A DNA stretch of 35,010 bases from positions 1 through 35,010 of the forward strand of contig JAKSDJ010000253.1 in the NCBI GenBank assembly GCA_022360155.1. Direction: 5' to 3'. Below are positions 25,286 through 34,154 of the stretch, piece by piece. The translations under genes and the position numbers were made by a program. The notes beneath the pieces were generated by a model. It made no database searches, was not told where the DNA came from, and saw only the letters and a program-made list of their open reading frames with translations. Source of the DNA: Chloroflexales bacterium (GTDB lineage Bacteria; Chloroflexota; Chloroflexia; Chloroflexales; Chloroflexaceae). Within the stretch, counting starts at the first letter, position 1. The number at the start of each line of letters is the position of its first letter.

Positions 25286-26572
25286 ATGCCTCCCAAACCA
25301 CAGTTTACTCGCGAGGATGGCCTCTATCACTCATTCTGTGGCTTGGTGAGCGTTGGATGGCTGTACCAAAAGATCAAAGACAGTTTCTTTCTGATCCTTG
25401 GCACCCATACCTGCGCCCACCTGCTCCAGAATACGCTGGGAGTGATGATCTTCGCCCATCCACGCTTCGCCGTGTCGCTGCTCGAAGAGGCCGATCTTTC
25501 CTCCTCACAGCCGAAGATCGCCCACCAGATCGACGAGATCTGCGCCGAATACAAGCCATCGGTCATCTTCCTACTCTCATCCTGCACGCCCGAAGTGATG
25601 AAAGTCGAATTCGAGGGATTGGCCGAGTCGCTCTCGCGCCCCGACCTGCCCGTGCTCTTCGTCCCGGCGTCCGGGCTGGACTATACCTTCTCGCAATCCG
25701 AAGACTCGGTGCTCCAAGCACTCATCCCCTTCTGCCCCATCGCCGAACCCGACGACAAGCGGGTTGTCTTCCTTGGCTCGGTGAACGACGCAATTGCCGA
25801 CGACTTTTCGCTCGAAGCCGCCCGGTTGGGCATTCCGGTCGCCGGTTTCCTGCCCGCCACGCGCTTCAACGAGCTGCCGCCGATTGGTCCAGGGACGATT
25901 CTGGCGCCGCTCCAGCCCTACCTGTCGAAGACCGCAACCCAGCTCCGCAACGAGCGGGAGGCAACCGTGCTCTCGACCCTCTTTCCTTTCGGTCCAGACG
26001 GCACCCGCGCCTTCTGGGAGGATCTGGCGCGCGAATTCGATATGAACGTCGATCTGTCGGAGCGCGAGGCGGCGGCATGGGAACGGATCAAGCCGCATAC
26101 CGACATTCTGAAGGGGAAGAAGGTCTTCTTCGCCACCGATATCCTGATGGAGTTGCCCCTGGCGCGCTTCCTGCGCTCGTGCGGCTGCGAGGTGTTAGAG
26201 TGTAGCACACCCTACATCAACCGTCGCTTCCATGCCCGCGAGCTTGCCCAGTTGGAGGGTGTTCGCCTGATCGAGCAAGCGAACTTCGACCGCCAGTTGC
26301 AGAGTATTACCGAAGAGCAGCCCGACCTGGTCGTCTCGAATATTATTACCACCAACCCGCTGATTGGTCGGGGTGTAGTCGCCAAGTGGGGCACCGAGTT
26401 CGCCTTTATGCCTATTCACGGCTGGTCTGGCGTCAATACCTTGGTGCAAATGTTTACCAAGGCGCTCAAACGCCACGCCAAGCTCGACCAGCAAGGCCTC
26501 GACCCAATCTGGACCACCGGGTTGATGCCATCGATGCCGGGCCAAGAAGACGTGATACCGCTACATCAATGA
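25286..26572 (+). CDS. bchN: Light-independent protochlorophyllide reductase subunit N
   Basis: BchN forms the catalytic NB component of dark-operative protochlorophyllide reductase, a nitrogenase-like enzyme that reduces ring D. The 428-residue product has the three Cys ligands of the 4Fe-4S cluster shared with BchB: Cys18 (YHSFCGLV), Cys43 ([10 protein letters not shown]) and Cys100 (LLSSCTPEV). TAGGAGA precedes the ATG. The order hemF-bchN-bchB-bciB-bchL is continuous on one strand. Confidence 0.96.
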   Translation: MPPKPQFTREDGLYHSFCGLVSVGWLYQKIKDSFFLILGTHTCAHLLQNTLGVMIFAHPRFAVSLLEEADLSSSQPKIAHQIDEICAEYKPSVIFLLSSCTPEVMKVEFEGLAESLSRPDLPVLFVPASGLDYTFSQSEDSVLQALIPFCPIAEPDDKRVVFLGSVNDAIADDFSLEAARLGIPVAGFLPATRFNELPPIGPGTILAPLQPYLSKTATQLRNEREATVLSTLFPFGPDGTRAFWEDLAREFDMNVDLSEREAAAWERIKPHTDILKGKKVFFATDILMELPLARFLRSCGCEVLECSTPYINRRFHARELAQLEGVRLIEQANFDRQLQSITEEQPDLVVSNIITTNPLIGRGVVAKWGTEFAFMPIHGWSGVNTLVQMFTKALKRHAKLDQQGLDPIWTTGLMPSMPGQEDVIPLHQ

Positions 26573-26584
26573 CCCGTGATCCGC

Positions 26585-26615
26585 GCCGAGCGACGCTGCG
26601 TATGGATCGCTCGGC
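26585..26615. promoter_or_regulatory. Hairpin in the bchN-bchB spacer
   Basis: GCCGAGCGA (26585-26593) and TCGCTCGGC (26607-26615) form a perfect 9-bp stem with a 13-base loop, 40 bases before bchB. Without a T-run it is more likely an mRNA stability or processing element than a terminator. Confidence 0.5.
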
Positions 26616-26654
26616 ATCGTCACCGGTCATTCGTCATTCATACCTGGAGGAGTT

Positions 26655-28301
26655 ATGCGCCTGGCTTACTGGATGTACGAAGGAACCGCCCACCACGGCG
26701 TCGGGCGGGTGATGAACAGCATGCGCAATGTTCACGCCGTTTTCCACGCGCCGCAGGGCGATGATTATGTCAATACTATCTTCACCATGCTGGAGCGCAC
26801 GCCATCATTCCCGGCGATGACCACCAGCGTGGTGAGCGGCACCGATCTGGCGCGGGGCACCATCCGCCTGCCGGAGACATTGCGCCAGGTCGAAGCCAAG
26901 CTCAATCCCGAGCTGATTGTCGTGGTCGCGTCGTGTTCAACCACGCTCTTGCAAGAAAATCTGGAGATTGCCGCGCAGTCGGCGCATGTCAACTGTGATG
27001 TGCTGGTCTACGATGCCAACCCATACCGCATGCAAGAGATTACCGCCGCCGAGAGTCTGTTTACGCACCTGGTCAAGCAATACGCTGCGCCCACGCCGCT
27101 GACCGACTATCCCAGCGTGAACATTCTCGGCCCAGCGTCGCTTGGCTTCCACGTCAAGCACGACCTGACCAGCCTACGACGCATGCTCAAGACTCTGGGC
27201 GTACAGGTCAACGTGGTTGCGCCGTGGGGCGCAACGATTGATGATCTGCGCAAACTGCCCGCCGCCTGGGTCACAATCGCGCCCTACCGCGAACTTGGGC
27301 TCAAGGCCGCCGCCTACCTGGAAGAGCAGTTTGGTTCGTTAGCGCTGTACGATGCGCCCATCGGCGTCCAGCCGACCCTGCGCTGGCTCGATACGCTCAT
27401 CGAGATGCTGAACACCGTCGGCGCACGGCATACACGCTCCAACGGCAGCGCGAATGTCGCGCCCATCAAGATTCCGCCGCTCACCGCGTTTTCGCTCGAC
27501 GGCATGTCGGCGCCGTCAGCGGTGCCCTGGTTCGCACGCACCGCTGACATGGAGAGCTTCTCCAACAAAGCGGCGTTCGTCTTCGGCGATGCAACGCGCA
27601 CCGTTGGGATCACGAAGTTTCTGCACGACGAACTGGGCATGCCGATCGCCGGCGCGGGCACCTACCTCAAGCACCAGGCCGACTGGGTGCGCGCGCAATT
27701 GGATGGCTACGTTGATGACGCCGACTTTCTCTTCACCGACGAGTTTCAGCAAGTGGCGCAGCGCATCGGCGAACTGCGCCCGGAACTGGTCTGCGGCACC
27801 CAGATGGAGCGCCATACCGCGCGCAAGCTCGACTTGAACTGTATGGTGATCGCGCCGCCGACCCATATCGAGAACCACTTACTCTCCTACAAGCCCTTCC
27901 TTGGCTTCGATGGAGCCGACGTTATCGCCGACGAGGTTTACACTACTGCAACCTTAGGCATGGAGAAACACCTGATCGATCTCTTCGGCGATGCCGGCCT
28001 CGATGTCGACGAGGAGCAGAACGGCGCGCAGCAGGAGTCGGCAAGCACGAATGGCGACGCCAGTCTGGCAGACGATCAGAACCAGGTCGTCGCGCTTGGC
28101 CAGGCCGTAGCAAACAACGCCGCCGTTGCCTCCGCTCAATCTGTCTCCTGGTCAAAAGAGGCCGAGGTGATGCTCAAGAAGGTACCCTTCTTCGTCCGCA
28201 ACCGGGTACGCAACAACGTCGAGAAATATGCTCGCGAACACAACCACGCCGAAATTACGGCGGAGGTATTGATCACCGCGAAGGAGCACATCGGAGGGTG
28301 A
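26655..28301 (+). CDS. bchB: Light-independent protochlorophyllide reductase subunit B
   Basis: BchB completes the NB cluster site and holds the protochlorophyllide pocket. The 548-residue product begins [20 protein letters not shown]. It has Asp36 in APQGDDYVN, the unusual aspartate cluster ligand of this subunit, and Cys94 in [11 protein letters not shown]. At the C-terminus the protochlorophyllide reductase helper domain ([19 protein letters not shown]) follows a low-complexity linker at about residues 455-495 rich in Asn, Gln, Ala and Ser. GGAGGAG precedes the ATG. It is separated from bchN by an 82-base spacer with a hairpin. Confidence 0.96.
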   Translation: MRLAYWMYEGTAHHGVGRVMNSMRNVHAVFHAPQGDDYVNTIFTMLERTPSFPAMTTSVVSGTDLARGTIRLPETLRQVEAKLNPELIVVVASCSTTLLQENLEIAAQSAHVNCDVLVYDANPYRMQEITAAESLFTHLVKQYAAPTPLTDYPSVNILGPASLGFHVKHDLTSLRRMLKTLGVQVNVVAPWGATIDDLRKLPAAWVTIAPYRELGLKAAAYLEEQFGSLALYDAPIGVQPTLRWLDTLIEMLNTVGARHTRSNGSANVAPIKIPPLTAFSLDGMSAPSAVPWFARTADMESFSNKAAFVFGDATRTVGITKFLHDELGMPIAGAGTYLKHQADWVRAQLDGYVDDADFLFTDEFQQVAQRIGELRPELVCGTQMERHTARKLDLNCMVIAPPTHIENHLLSYKPFLGFDGADVIADEVYTTATLGMEKHLIDLFGDAGLDVDEEQNGAQQESASTNGDASLADDQNQVVALGQAVANNAAVASAQSVSWSKEAEVMLKKVPFFVRNRVRNNVEKYAREHNHAEITAEVLITAKEHIGG

Positions 28302-28461
28302 ACGCTGAACGGCGAACAATCAGGAATACCAGTTACGAGACATGAATGAGGAATGACGGGGCAAGACGGCAACGAATCCCTTCCAGCCTTTGCGGTAACG
28401 CACGTTCGGGTGACATTGCTACGCTCACCATGCGTCATTCATCATTTCCTGGGGGTGTTAC

Positions 28462-29739
28462 ATGGACGAAGGTCCATCCAAAGGATTATATGAGATCACC
28501 CTGCTCAGCCAGGATACGCGGCTGAAGGGACGACCCAAGCTGTGCAGCGACTGCGGCCTGTGCGACAGCTCCTACCGCCGCTTGATGGCCCAGACCTGCG
28601 TGTTTGTCAACAACAAGACCGAGGCCATCGAGCAGCGTCTGTTCGGGCGGCGGCGCAAAGCTGGCGACGAACTGCTCTTTGGGATCTACCGAGCTATGTA
28701 TGCGGCGCGCATTCCAAAGCCGCCGCCCGGCGCGCAGTGGAGCGGGATGGTGACCACGCTCGCGGCGCGTCTGCTGGAGCGAGGCGCCGTCGATGGCGTC
28801 ATCACAACACGGGCGGTGCCGGGCACTCGCTTCGCGCCCCAACCCTTTCTGGCCCGCACGCCCGAGGAAGTTCGCGCCAGCGCTGGCAACAAACCCTGCC
28901 TCTCACCGACATTAAACCTGCTCGACGAGGTGCGGAACAGCGGGGTCAAACGACTGGCATTTATCGGAACAGGCTGCCAAGTCCATATGTTGCGCGCCGC
29001 CGAGGCAGAACTCGGCTTGGAGCGCCTCTACGTCATTGGTATCCCGTGCAGCGACAATGTGACGTATCCAGACCTGCAACTCTTCCTGAGTCTGATCTCG
29101 AAGTCGCCCGATACCGTCGTTCACTATGAGTTTATGCAGGATTTCAGCGTCTGGTTGCGCCACGAGAATGGGCATACCGAGCGAGTTAACTTTATCGACA
29201 TTCCGATGGACAAGCTGAGCAGTGTTTTTCCCTCAGCTTGTCTCTCCTGCTTCGACTACCCGAACACGCTGGCCGACATCACCCTCGGCTACATGGGTGT
29301 AGAGTTAGGCTGGCAGTGGGTGCTGGTGCGGACGGCGATCGGCGAAGAGCTCTTCGACCTGCTCAAGCCAGAACTCGAGTTCGGACCGTTGACCGAGCGC
29401 GGCAACCGGCGTAACGGGATCGGGCGCTACGTAGAAATGCTGGCCCGCCCGCCCGCCCGCCCGCCAGTCCTGATTCGCAAGCTGATCGCGTTCTTGCAGC
29501 GCCGGCGCGGCCCCAAGGGCTTGGAGTTCGCCCGTTCGGTCATCGAGATGAAACTGCTCCGCAACTTGCAGTATGTGCGCGACCGCTTCGCCAAACATGA
29601 GGCCCGCGTCGTGCCCTATCACGTCTACGAAGCATTGGAGCCATATGCTCCTGCCTACGAGCAGGCCTTTGAACAGAACCTCGACCCGGCGACCGATGAG
29701 GTTGGTAGGTTGAAAGGAAGAACGTTGCACGTTGGATGA
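28462..29739 (+). CDS. bciB: Ferredoxin-dependent 8-vinyl reductase (BciB-type, FrhB family)
   Basis: The 425-residue product belongs to the F420-hydrogenase beta-subunit (FrhB) superfamily. The cluster motif at the N-terminus (Cys28, Cys31, Cys34 in KLCSDCGLCD) and the site within the protochlorophyllide reductase operon match BciB, which reduces the C8 vinyl group of divinyl (proto)chlorophyllide with reduced ferredoxin. FIGTGCQVHMLRAAE, GIPCSDNVTYPDL and FPSACLSCFDYPNTLADITLG (partial) are family segments. GGGGGTG precedes the ATG. The last ten codons (RLKGRTLHVG) are written in an AACGTTGCACGTTGG repeat, so the C-terminal tail is repeat-derived. Confidence 0.92.
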   Translation: MDEGPSKGLYEITLLSQDTRLKGRPKLCSDCGLCDSSYRRLMAQTCVFVNNKTEAIEQRLFGRRRKAGDELLFGIYRAMYAARIPKPPPGAQWSGMVTTLAARLLERGAVDGVITTRAVPGTRFAPQPFLARTPEEVRASAGNKPCLSPTLNLLDEVRNSGVKRLAFIGTGCQVHMLRAAEAELGLERLYVIGIPCSDNVTYPDLQLFLSLISKSPDTVVHYEFMQDFSVWLRHENGHTERVNFIDIPMDKLSSVFPSACLSCFDYPNTLADITLGYMGVELGWQWVLVRTAIGEELFDLLKPELEFGPLTERGNRRNGIGRYVEMLARPPARPPVLIRKLIAFLQRRRGPKGLEFARSVIEMKLLRNLQYVRDRFAKHEARVVPYHVYEALEPYAPAYEQAFEQNLDPATDEVGRLKGRTLHVG

Positions 29740-29858
29740 GATAGTTTGAAAAGCGCCTTTTGGTGTGGAGCAGCCAGGCTGCTGCTAGCAAGAGCGCGAC
29801 GCCCATATTCCCATAGCGCTTACATGCCGAGAGGTGTTTTTCAATCAGATCTTTCGGG

Positions 29859-29864
29859 TATAAT
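29859..29864 (+). promoter_or_regulatory. Possible -10 element for bchL
   Basis: A perfect TATAAT in the 241-base gap between bciB and bchL, about 117 bases ahead of bchL. The -35 region is only T-rich, with no good match. It may give bchL its own transcript. Confidence 0.4.
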
Positions 29865-29980
29865 ACATAGTACATTTTGCCCAATTCGCCTTTCATACGC
29901 ACTCTACTTTGCAGCTTTCGCCGTATCGTTCTCGGAAAGTGCAAAGATACAACTTGGTCACATAGCAAGGAGGCAACAGG

Positions 29981-30802
29981 ATGAGTTTGATACTTGCAGT
30001 CTATGGTAAAGGCGGCATCGGAAAGTCGACCACCTCCGCCAACCTTTCGGCGGCTATGGCGCTCAAGGGCGCCAAGGTTTTGCAGATCGGCTGCGATCCC
30101 AAGCACGACTCGACATTCCCGCTGACCGGCACGCTCCAGCCAACCGTGATCGACATCCTTGACGAGGTGGAGTTCCATATCGAGGATGTGATGCAGGAAG
30201 ATGTCGTTCTCACTGGGTTCGCCGGCGTGGACACGCTCGAGTCGGGCGGCCCCCCGGCAGGCAGCGGGTGCGGCGGCTACGTTGTCGGCGAGACTGTCAA
30301 ACTGCTCAAAGAGTTCGGCCTATATCACAAATACGATGTCATTGTCTTCGATGTCTTGGGCGACGTTGTCTGCGGTGGCTTCTCCGCACCGCTGAACTAT
30401 GCCGACTTTGGCTTGATCATCGCCTGCAACGACTTCGACAGCATTTTTGCTGCCAACCGTCTCTGCTTGGCCATCTCACAGAAAAGCCAGCGCCACAAAG
30501 TCAAAATGGCGGGAATCATTGCGAACCGGGTTGACTACGAGAACGGCGGGGGGACGAACCTACTCGAACCGTTCGCGGAAAATGTCGGCACCAGCGTGAT
30601 CGGCAGAGTGCCATATCACGATCTGATCCGTCGCTCGCGTCTTGCCGGGAAAACACTGTTCGAAATGGAGGGCGAAGGCAAAGAAGAGTGTGTCAAACCA
30701 TTCGAGGATATGGCCGAATACATGCTCAATCAGCCGCCATCCAGCGTGCCCACCCCATACAACGACCGCGATATCTTCGAGGTCATTGGCGGGTGGCGCT
30801 AG
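29981..30802 (+). CDS. bchL: Light-independent protochlorophyllide reductase iron-sulfur ATPase (BchL)
   Basis: BchL is the NifH-like dimer that passes electrons to BchNB with ATP hydrolysis. The 273-residue product has the P-loop [13 protein letters not shown] at about residues 8-20 and the cluster ligands Cys97 (GSGCGGYVV) and Cys131 (DVVCGGF), plus CDPKHDST and the switch region [16 protein letters not shown] precedes the ATG. It closes the operon; the enzyme is oxygen-sensitive, unlike the O2-using HemF and AcsF in the same cluster. Confidence 0.97.
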   Translation: MSLILAVYGKGGIGKSTTSANLSAAMALKGAKVLQIGCDPKHDSTFPLTGTLQPTVIDILDEVEFHIEDVMQEDVVLTGFAGVDTLESGGPPAGSGCGGYVVGETVKLLKEFGLYHKYDVIVFDVLGDVVCGGFSAPLNYADFGLIIACNDFDSIFAANRLCLAISQKSQRHKVKMAGIIANRVDYENGGGTNLLEPFAENVGTSVIGRVPYHDLIRRSRLAGKTLFEMEGEGKEECVKPFEDMAEYMLNQPPSSVPTPYNDRDIFEVIGGWR

Positions 30803-30886
30803 ACTCAATCAACACAGATACGCAGAGCACGACTTGCATGTGACCACAGGGCGTGATTGCGATCAAAGCTGAAACTCGTTCAGATG

Positions 30887-30931
30887 CTCCCCATTGGATG
30901 AGTGCAACGCCGCCGCACTGCCAATGGGGAG
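30887..30931. terminator. Strong two-part hairpin after bchL
   Basis: CTCCCCATTGG (30887-30897) pairs perfectly with CCAATGGGGAG (30921-30931). Inside, AGTGC (30901-30905) pairs with GCACT (30915-30919). It begins 84 bases after the bchL stop. There is no T-run, so it may protect or end the mRNA through another mechanism. Confidence 0.5.
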
Positions 30932-31097
30932 TGTCTATCTGGGCCGCATCCGCGCGGACGCACCTATTGATTGGCTGGCAGAGGATAACCTTGAACAACA
31001 CACTGGAGTACGGCTCTTTTTGCGTACAAGGTACGCCAAAACCGTTGCATCGCTTCGTTCATAATGATATTACAGGTTTCACGAGCAGAGAACTGCT

Positions 31098-31295
31098 ATG
31101 CGTATCCTACATCAATTCTTTTTACTGAATAGCACGACCAAACTGCTCATTCTCATGCTCGTCGTGATTATCCTGTTTTGTGTGTTCGCCTTTCTCAATC
31201 CGGCTTCCACTATCCACGCACCATCCCCTACAAAGCCATCGATGCCGCCTACTCCGGTGACAAACCTTGACCCAGCGTTAACGTTGACCGTTTAG
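31098..31295 (+). CDS. Possible small membrane protein
   Basis: A 65-residue frame with one clear hydrophobic segment (LLILMLVVIILFCVFAFL at about residues 16-33), followed by a Pro- and Thr-rich tail. The ribosome site is weak. The final codons (TLTV) lie in AACGTTGACCGTT repeat sequence. No family is recognised; it could be a real one-helix protein or a chance frame. Confidence 0.4.
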   Translation: MRILHQFFLLNSTTKLLILMLVVIILFCVFAFLNPASTIHAPSPTKPSMPPTPVTNLDPALTLTV

Positions 31296-31854
31296 TAAAA
31301 TTGAACGCTGGCGAGTTGGTACATTGACTTTTTCACGAAATTGAATATTGGCACAGTAGCAGGTTGACAGGTTAGCACAGTTAAACACTGGAACATTTAT
31401 CCCCTATGATAACCACTAACCACTCCTCAATACTTGATCTATCCTCTGGCGCCTGATCGCTGACCCTGACGCCGAATCGCTGACGCCTGAACGCTAAGAA
31501 GCGCAGGCTCATCCCCAACTGCTCTTTTCATGTTCGATCCGCGCACATCTCTTGCCGAAATAACATAATTGTAATAATAAATCCTATTCCTGCCCAATAC
31601 CGTATTTCAGCAGTCCATTTACTCTCTTTCTATAAGACATGACTTGTGTAACTTCGTTTTAACACAATCGCAAGTATCGACTGACGCAGTATTCTCAACC
31701 TGTAGCCAAAACCAAGCTACACTTTTCGCGCCCCACACTTGAGAAAATATGGCGAAATGACTACAACAGAACATCGAGGCGAGACACGTCTGTCTGCTGC
31801 CTCCCGGCTAATGTACGGTTAGCTGCGGTTCTCAACGACACTGAGGGATCGCAC
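31296..31854. other. Repeat-bearing spacer before the 179-residue unknown gene
   Basis: About 560 bases without a gene. 31296-31400 carries degenerate TTGAACGCTGGCA/GTTGACAGGTTAGCA words of the AACGTTGG family. 31447-31494 holds a 14-bp unit repeat. The remainder is AT-rich with no clear promoter. Confidence 0.6.
31447..31494. repeat. Three 14-bp repeat units
   Basis: TGGCGCCTGATCGC (31447-31460), TGACGCCGAATCGC (31467-31480) and TGACGCCTGAACGC (31481-31494) are near-identical; a partial TGACCC lies between the first two. Confidence 0.75.
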
Positions 31855-32394
31855 ATGCAACAACAACCACTCTTGCAACTCATTGCTATTGGGATGATCC
31901 TCGGGATCGGGCTCTTGACGGGACTGGCGTTCAACCCATCCCTTGCCCCAGCAAGGCAAAGCCAAGGACCGAGTATTGTCAGGGTAAGCTCCTTTCAATC
32001 TGGCGGCTTGGGCCTTACACGAGAAGCTTGGGAAGCACGCTATGGCGCCCCGCTAGAAACAATGCTTGGGGTGACGATATACACCGGCGGATTGAGTGTG
32101 ATCTATCGAAATGACAAAATCTGGAGCATCACCCAGGTCTGGGAGACCGAACGCACCTTTGACGAGGCTCGCGCAATGGCCAAGGCATTGCTTCCAGCAG
32201 ATAGCACATTGGTTGAAATGTATACGACATCCATAGGCCAGCGTGTCGACCGCAGCCAAAGCGAGACCTTGCAATATGATTTCTCCGGCTTTGGCCTTGG
32301 CAACGAGCCCGGGGAGCATATTGTCGTTTACCTCCACAGGCCGGACACGCTGAATGTGACGGGGTTTGAGATTAGTGTTGGGAATAATCCTTAG
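31855..32394 (+). CDS. Unknown exported or membrane-anchored protein
   Basis: The 179-residue product starts with a hydrophobic segment (LLQLIAIGMILGIGLLTGLAF, partly beyond the 20 quoted in homologous signals) typical of a signal peptide or anchor. A mixed alpha/beta body follows, with GGLGLTREAWEARYGAPL and VIYRNDKIWSITQVWE. GAGGGA six bases ahead of the ATG supports the start. No family is recognised. It is monocistronic, with a convergent molybdopterin gene behind it. Confidence 0.75.
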   Translation: MQQQPLLQLIAIGMILGIGLLTGLAFNPSLAPARQSQGPSIVRVSSFQSGGLGLTREAWEARYGAPLETMLGVTIYTGGLSVIYRNDKIWSITQVWETERTFDEARAMAKALLPADSTLVEMYTTSIGQRVDRSQSETLQYDFSGFGLGNEPGEHIVVYLHRPDTLNVTGFEISVGNNP

Positions 32395-32514
32395 CCACGC
32401 ACTCTATGTCGAAACGGATGCCGTGCGGGCGAAGACTCCAGCTAGTTTGCTGGCGCGTGGGGCGCAACAGGCTTGGGGTTTCACTTCGCCCGCGTCCGCA
32501 TACGCCGCCGGGTG

Positions 32515-33129
32515 TTATTCAGCATAGCGCTCTTCGCGCCAGGGATCGGCGTTGTTATTATAGCCATAGCGCTCCCAGAAGCCCAACTTGTCTTCCGCCA
32601 AAAATTCCAACCCGCGCAGCCACTTGGCGCTCTTCCAGAAGTATTTCTTGGGCACAAGCAACCGTAGCGGATAGCCATGTTCTGGGGTCAACTCGGCATC
32701 TTCGTATTTATAAGCCAACATCGCTTCGTCTTCGAGCAATATCTCCAACGGTATATTGGCGGTAAAACCCTGTTCGCAGTGGGCGACGACAAAGCGGGCA
32801 GCAGGGTTGATCGCGGGAATATGTTTAAGAAACTCCTTGAACTGCACCCCTTCCCATCGAGTATCAAGTTTGCTCCAGCGGGTCACGCAATGAATATCGG
32901 TCGTTACCTGAATCGTCGGCAGCGCGCGAAACTCGACGAATGAGAGCCGCGCCGGTTCGGCGATCTCGCCCCACACCCGCAAATCCCAGGTCTGTTCGAG
33001 GTCGCTGTACTGTGGCACGTTACCATAGTGGAGCACGGGAAACTTCTCTGTGACATATTGACCGGGAGGCACCCGACCTTCTAATCCTTCTGGTGTCCAG
33101 TCGTACTGCTTCTTGAACCTATCAAACAT
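32515..33129 (-). CDS. Sulfite-oxidase-like molybdopterin protein
   Basis: The 204-residue product matches the small cytoplasmic sulfite-oxidase-like group (YuiH type, oxidoreductase molybdopterin-binding domain). The core is DLRVWGEIAEPARLSF, then TTDIHCVTRWSKLD with Cys81 as the expected molybdenum ligand, then VVAHCEQGFTANIPLE and HGYPLRLLVPKKYFWKSAKW. No signal peptide or separate dimerisation domain is present. ATG 33129 has AGGAG seven bases ahead. The substrate is unknown. A mini-ORF with its own ribosome site lies just upstream. Confidence 0.9.
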   Translation of the reverse strand: MFDRFKKQYDWTPEGLEGRVPPGQYVTEKFPVLHYGNVPQYSDLEQTWDLRVWGEIAEPARLSFVEFRALPTIQVTTDIHCVTRWSKLDTRWEGVQFKEFLKHIPAINPAARFVVAHCEQGFTANIPLEILLEDEAMLAYKYEDAELTPEHGYPLRLLVPKKYFWKSAKWLRGLEFLAEDKLGFWERYGYNNNADPWREERYAE

Positions 33130-33143
33130 CAAAACGCTCCTTG

Positions 33144-33167
33144 CTACGCCATTTTTCTTTCCATCAT
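33144..33167 (-). CDS. Possible seven-residue upstream ORF (MMERKMA)
   Basis: AAAGGAG (complement of 33173-33179) stands five bases ahead of an ATG; the frame stops after seven codons, 14 bases before the start of the sulfite-oxidase-like gene. It could be a leader peptide that couples translation, or chance. TATAAT on the same strand at 33181-33186 would be too close upstream to serve both as -10 and leave this ribosome site a long leader. Confidence 0.3.
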   Translation of the reverse strand: MMERKMA

Positions 33168-33180
33168 ATAGTCTCCTTTC

Positions 33181-33186
33181 ATTATA
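33181..33186 (-). promoter_or_regulatory. Possible -10 element for the sulfite-oxidase-like gene
   Basis: TATAAT on the minus strand, about 50 bases ahead of the gene start. The -35 region is not a good match. Confidence 0.35.
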
Positions 33187-33691
33187 CTCTGTTTCATCAC
33201 GCCATCAGTGGAATTGGCCATAGAGTTAGGACCATCTCATCGTCCTGAAATAGCACGCAGATGACTCAAAGAGATACGGTTTGGGCTTTATTTGTAGGTG
33301 CGGCTTGCAGCCGCGCTGGCTGTTTATTGCCGAGAGAGCCTTGACGTAGCCGACGACTTCACACGTTCAGCGCAGCGAGCAAGGCCAATGTGGGCGGCTG
33401 CATAGCGGGAAAGCCTGACCTCCAGCAACAAACTGTGGCCGTTCTAGACAATGCGGGGATTATCGGACAGGCAGGATACTAACCGAACAACGCGGGATGC
33501 GCGCAAGCCGCAGCACCCCGTCTCCTGTGTGTCGCCGTCTGCTTATCTGTGGCGAACATTGCCCCGAGCGCTTATCTGCACGTTCGGGGCGCACGCTTCA
33601 GCAAGCACATACATTCCATCGCGTTGGGAAGCCGAGTTCTGTGCTTATCATGTACGTCTTAACGTCAAACCGCCCGGCTTCCCCGCCTTTC
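33187..33691. other. Intergenic region with two hairpins
   Basis: About 500 bases with no convincing gene. GCGGCT/AGCCGC (33300-33314) forms a short hairpin in a GTAGGTGCGGCTTGCAGCC context. GCCCCGAGCG/CGTTCGGGGC (33561-33590) forms a 10-bp stem with one G-U pair and a 10-base loop. A 100-codon plus-strand frame across the region has no ribosome site or protein-like composition. Confidence 0.55.
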
Positions 33692-33874
33692 TTACCCTCG
33701 CTGTTTCTCACGCTCCATTCCATTCATATCGACAGAAGGCACAAGGCGTCTGACTTCGCGCAAGCGATGTTCCTGCTCGCGCAGCACCTGCAACATCTGC
33801 CCGATCATCTGCTCGACCGTTAAATCCTCACGTCTCCAGCGTTCGATCAACTCGTCCAAAGGATAATGACCCAT
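33692..33874 (-). CDS. Small unknown protein
   Basis: The 60-residue product (starting MGHYPLDELIERWRREDLTV) is charged and helical, with a likely coiled-coil stretch from about residue 16 to 45 (EQMIGQMLQVLREQEHRLRE). GGAG six bases ahead of the ATG marks the start within a longer frame that reaches 34063. No family is recognised. It follows directly a probable gene remnant on the same strand. Confidence 0.6.
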   Translation of the reverse strand: MGHYPLDELIERWRREDLTVEQMIGQMLQVLREQEHRLREVRRLVPSVDMNGMEREKQRG

Positions 33875-33875
33875 A

Positions 33876-34154
33876 CTACACTCCAATATCCATAAGCGTG
33901 GACAACGGACCATATAAGGCGATCTCCTCTCGTCCTGAATGATCCGTCGTTCGCACGGGATGGGAAAACAGCCAAACCACCCCGTACGGGCGAAAGGCGA
34001 ACAGGGACTCCCGCAGCGCATGCAGGCGGCGTTTGAATCGAAAACCAACGAGGAACGATGCACGACCTAATTTATGCCTGGCTTCCGATGCGCACACCTT
34101 ACAGCAGCGACACTCGCGCAGACAGGGCGGAGATGCCACTACCGCCAGGGACAA
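33876..34154 (-). pseudogene. Possible remnant of a MNT-type nucleotidyltransferase
   Basis: The frame has no ATG (it opens with TTG). Its C-terminal half reads RLHALRESLFAFRPYGVVWL followed by FSHPVRTTDHSG and EEIALYGPLSTLMDIGV. This resembles the pattern of small nucleotidyltransferases (LFGSxARG then SDIDLALYGP), but the GS motif and both catalytic Asp positions are changed and the protein stops early. The likeness is by eye only. It ends immediately before the ribosome site region of the 60-residue gene. Confidence 0.25.

Noticed and set aside
29540-30178. 212-codon minus-strand frame across the bciB-bchL gap
   Set aside because: Most of it is antisense to two certain genes; the gap part shows no gene features.
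33451-33823. Plus-strand frames of 100-108 codons
   Set aside because: No ribosome site, odd composition, and they overlap hairpins and the minus-strand 60-residue gene.
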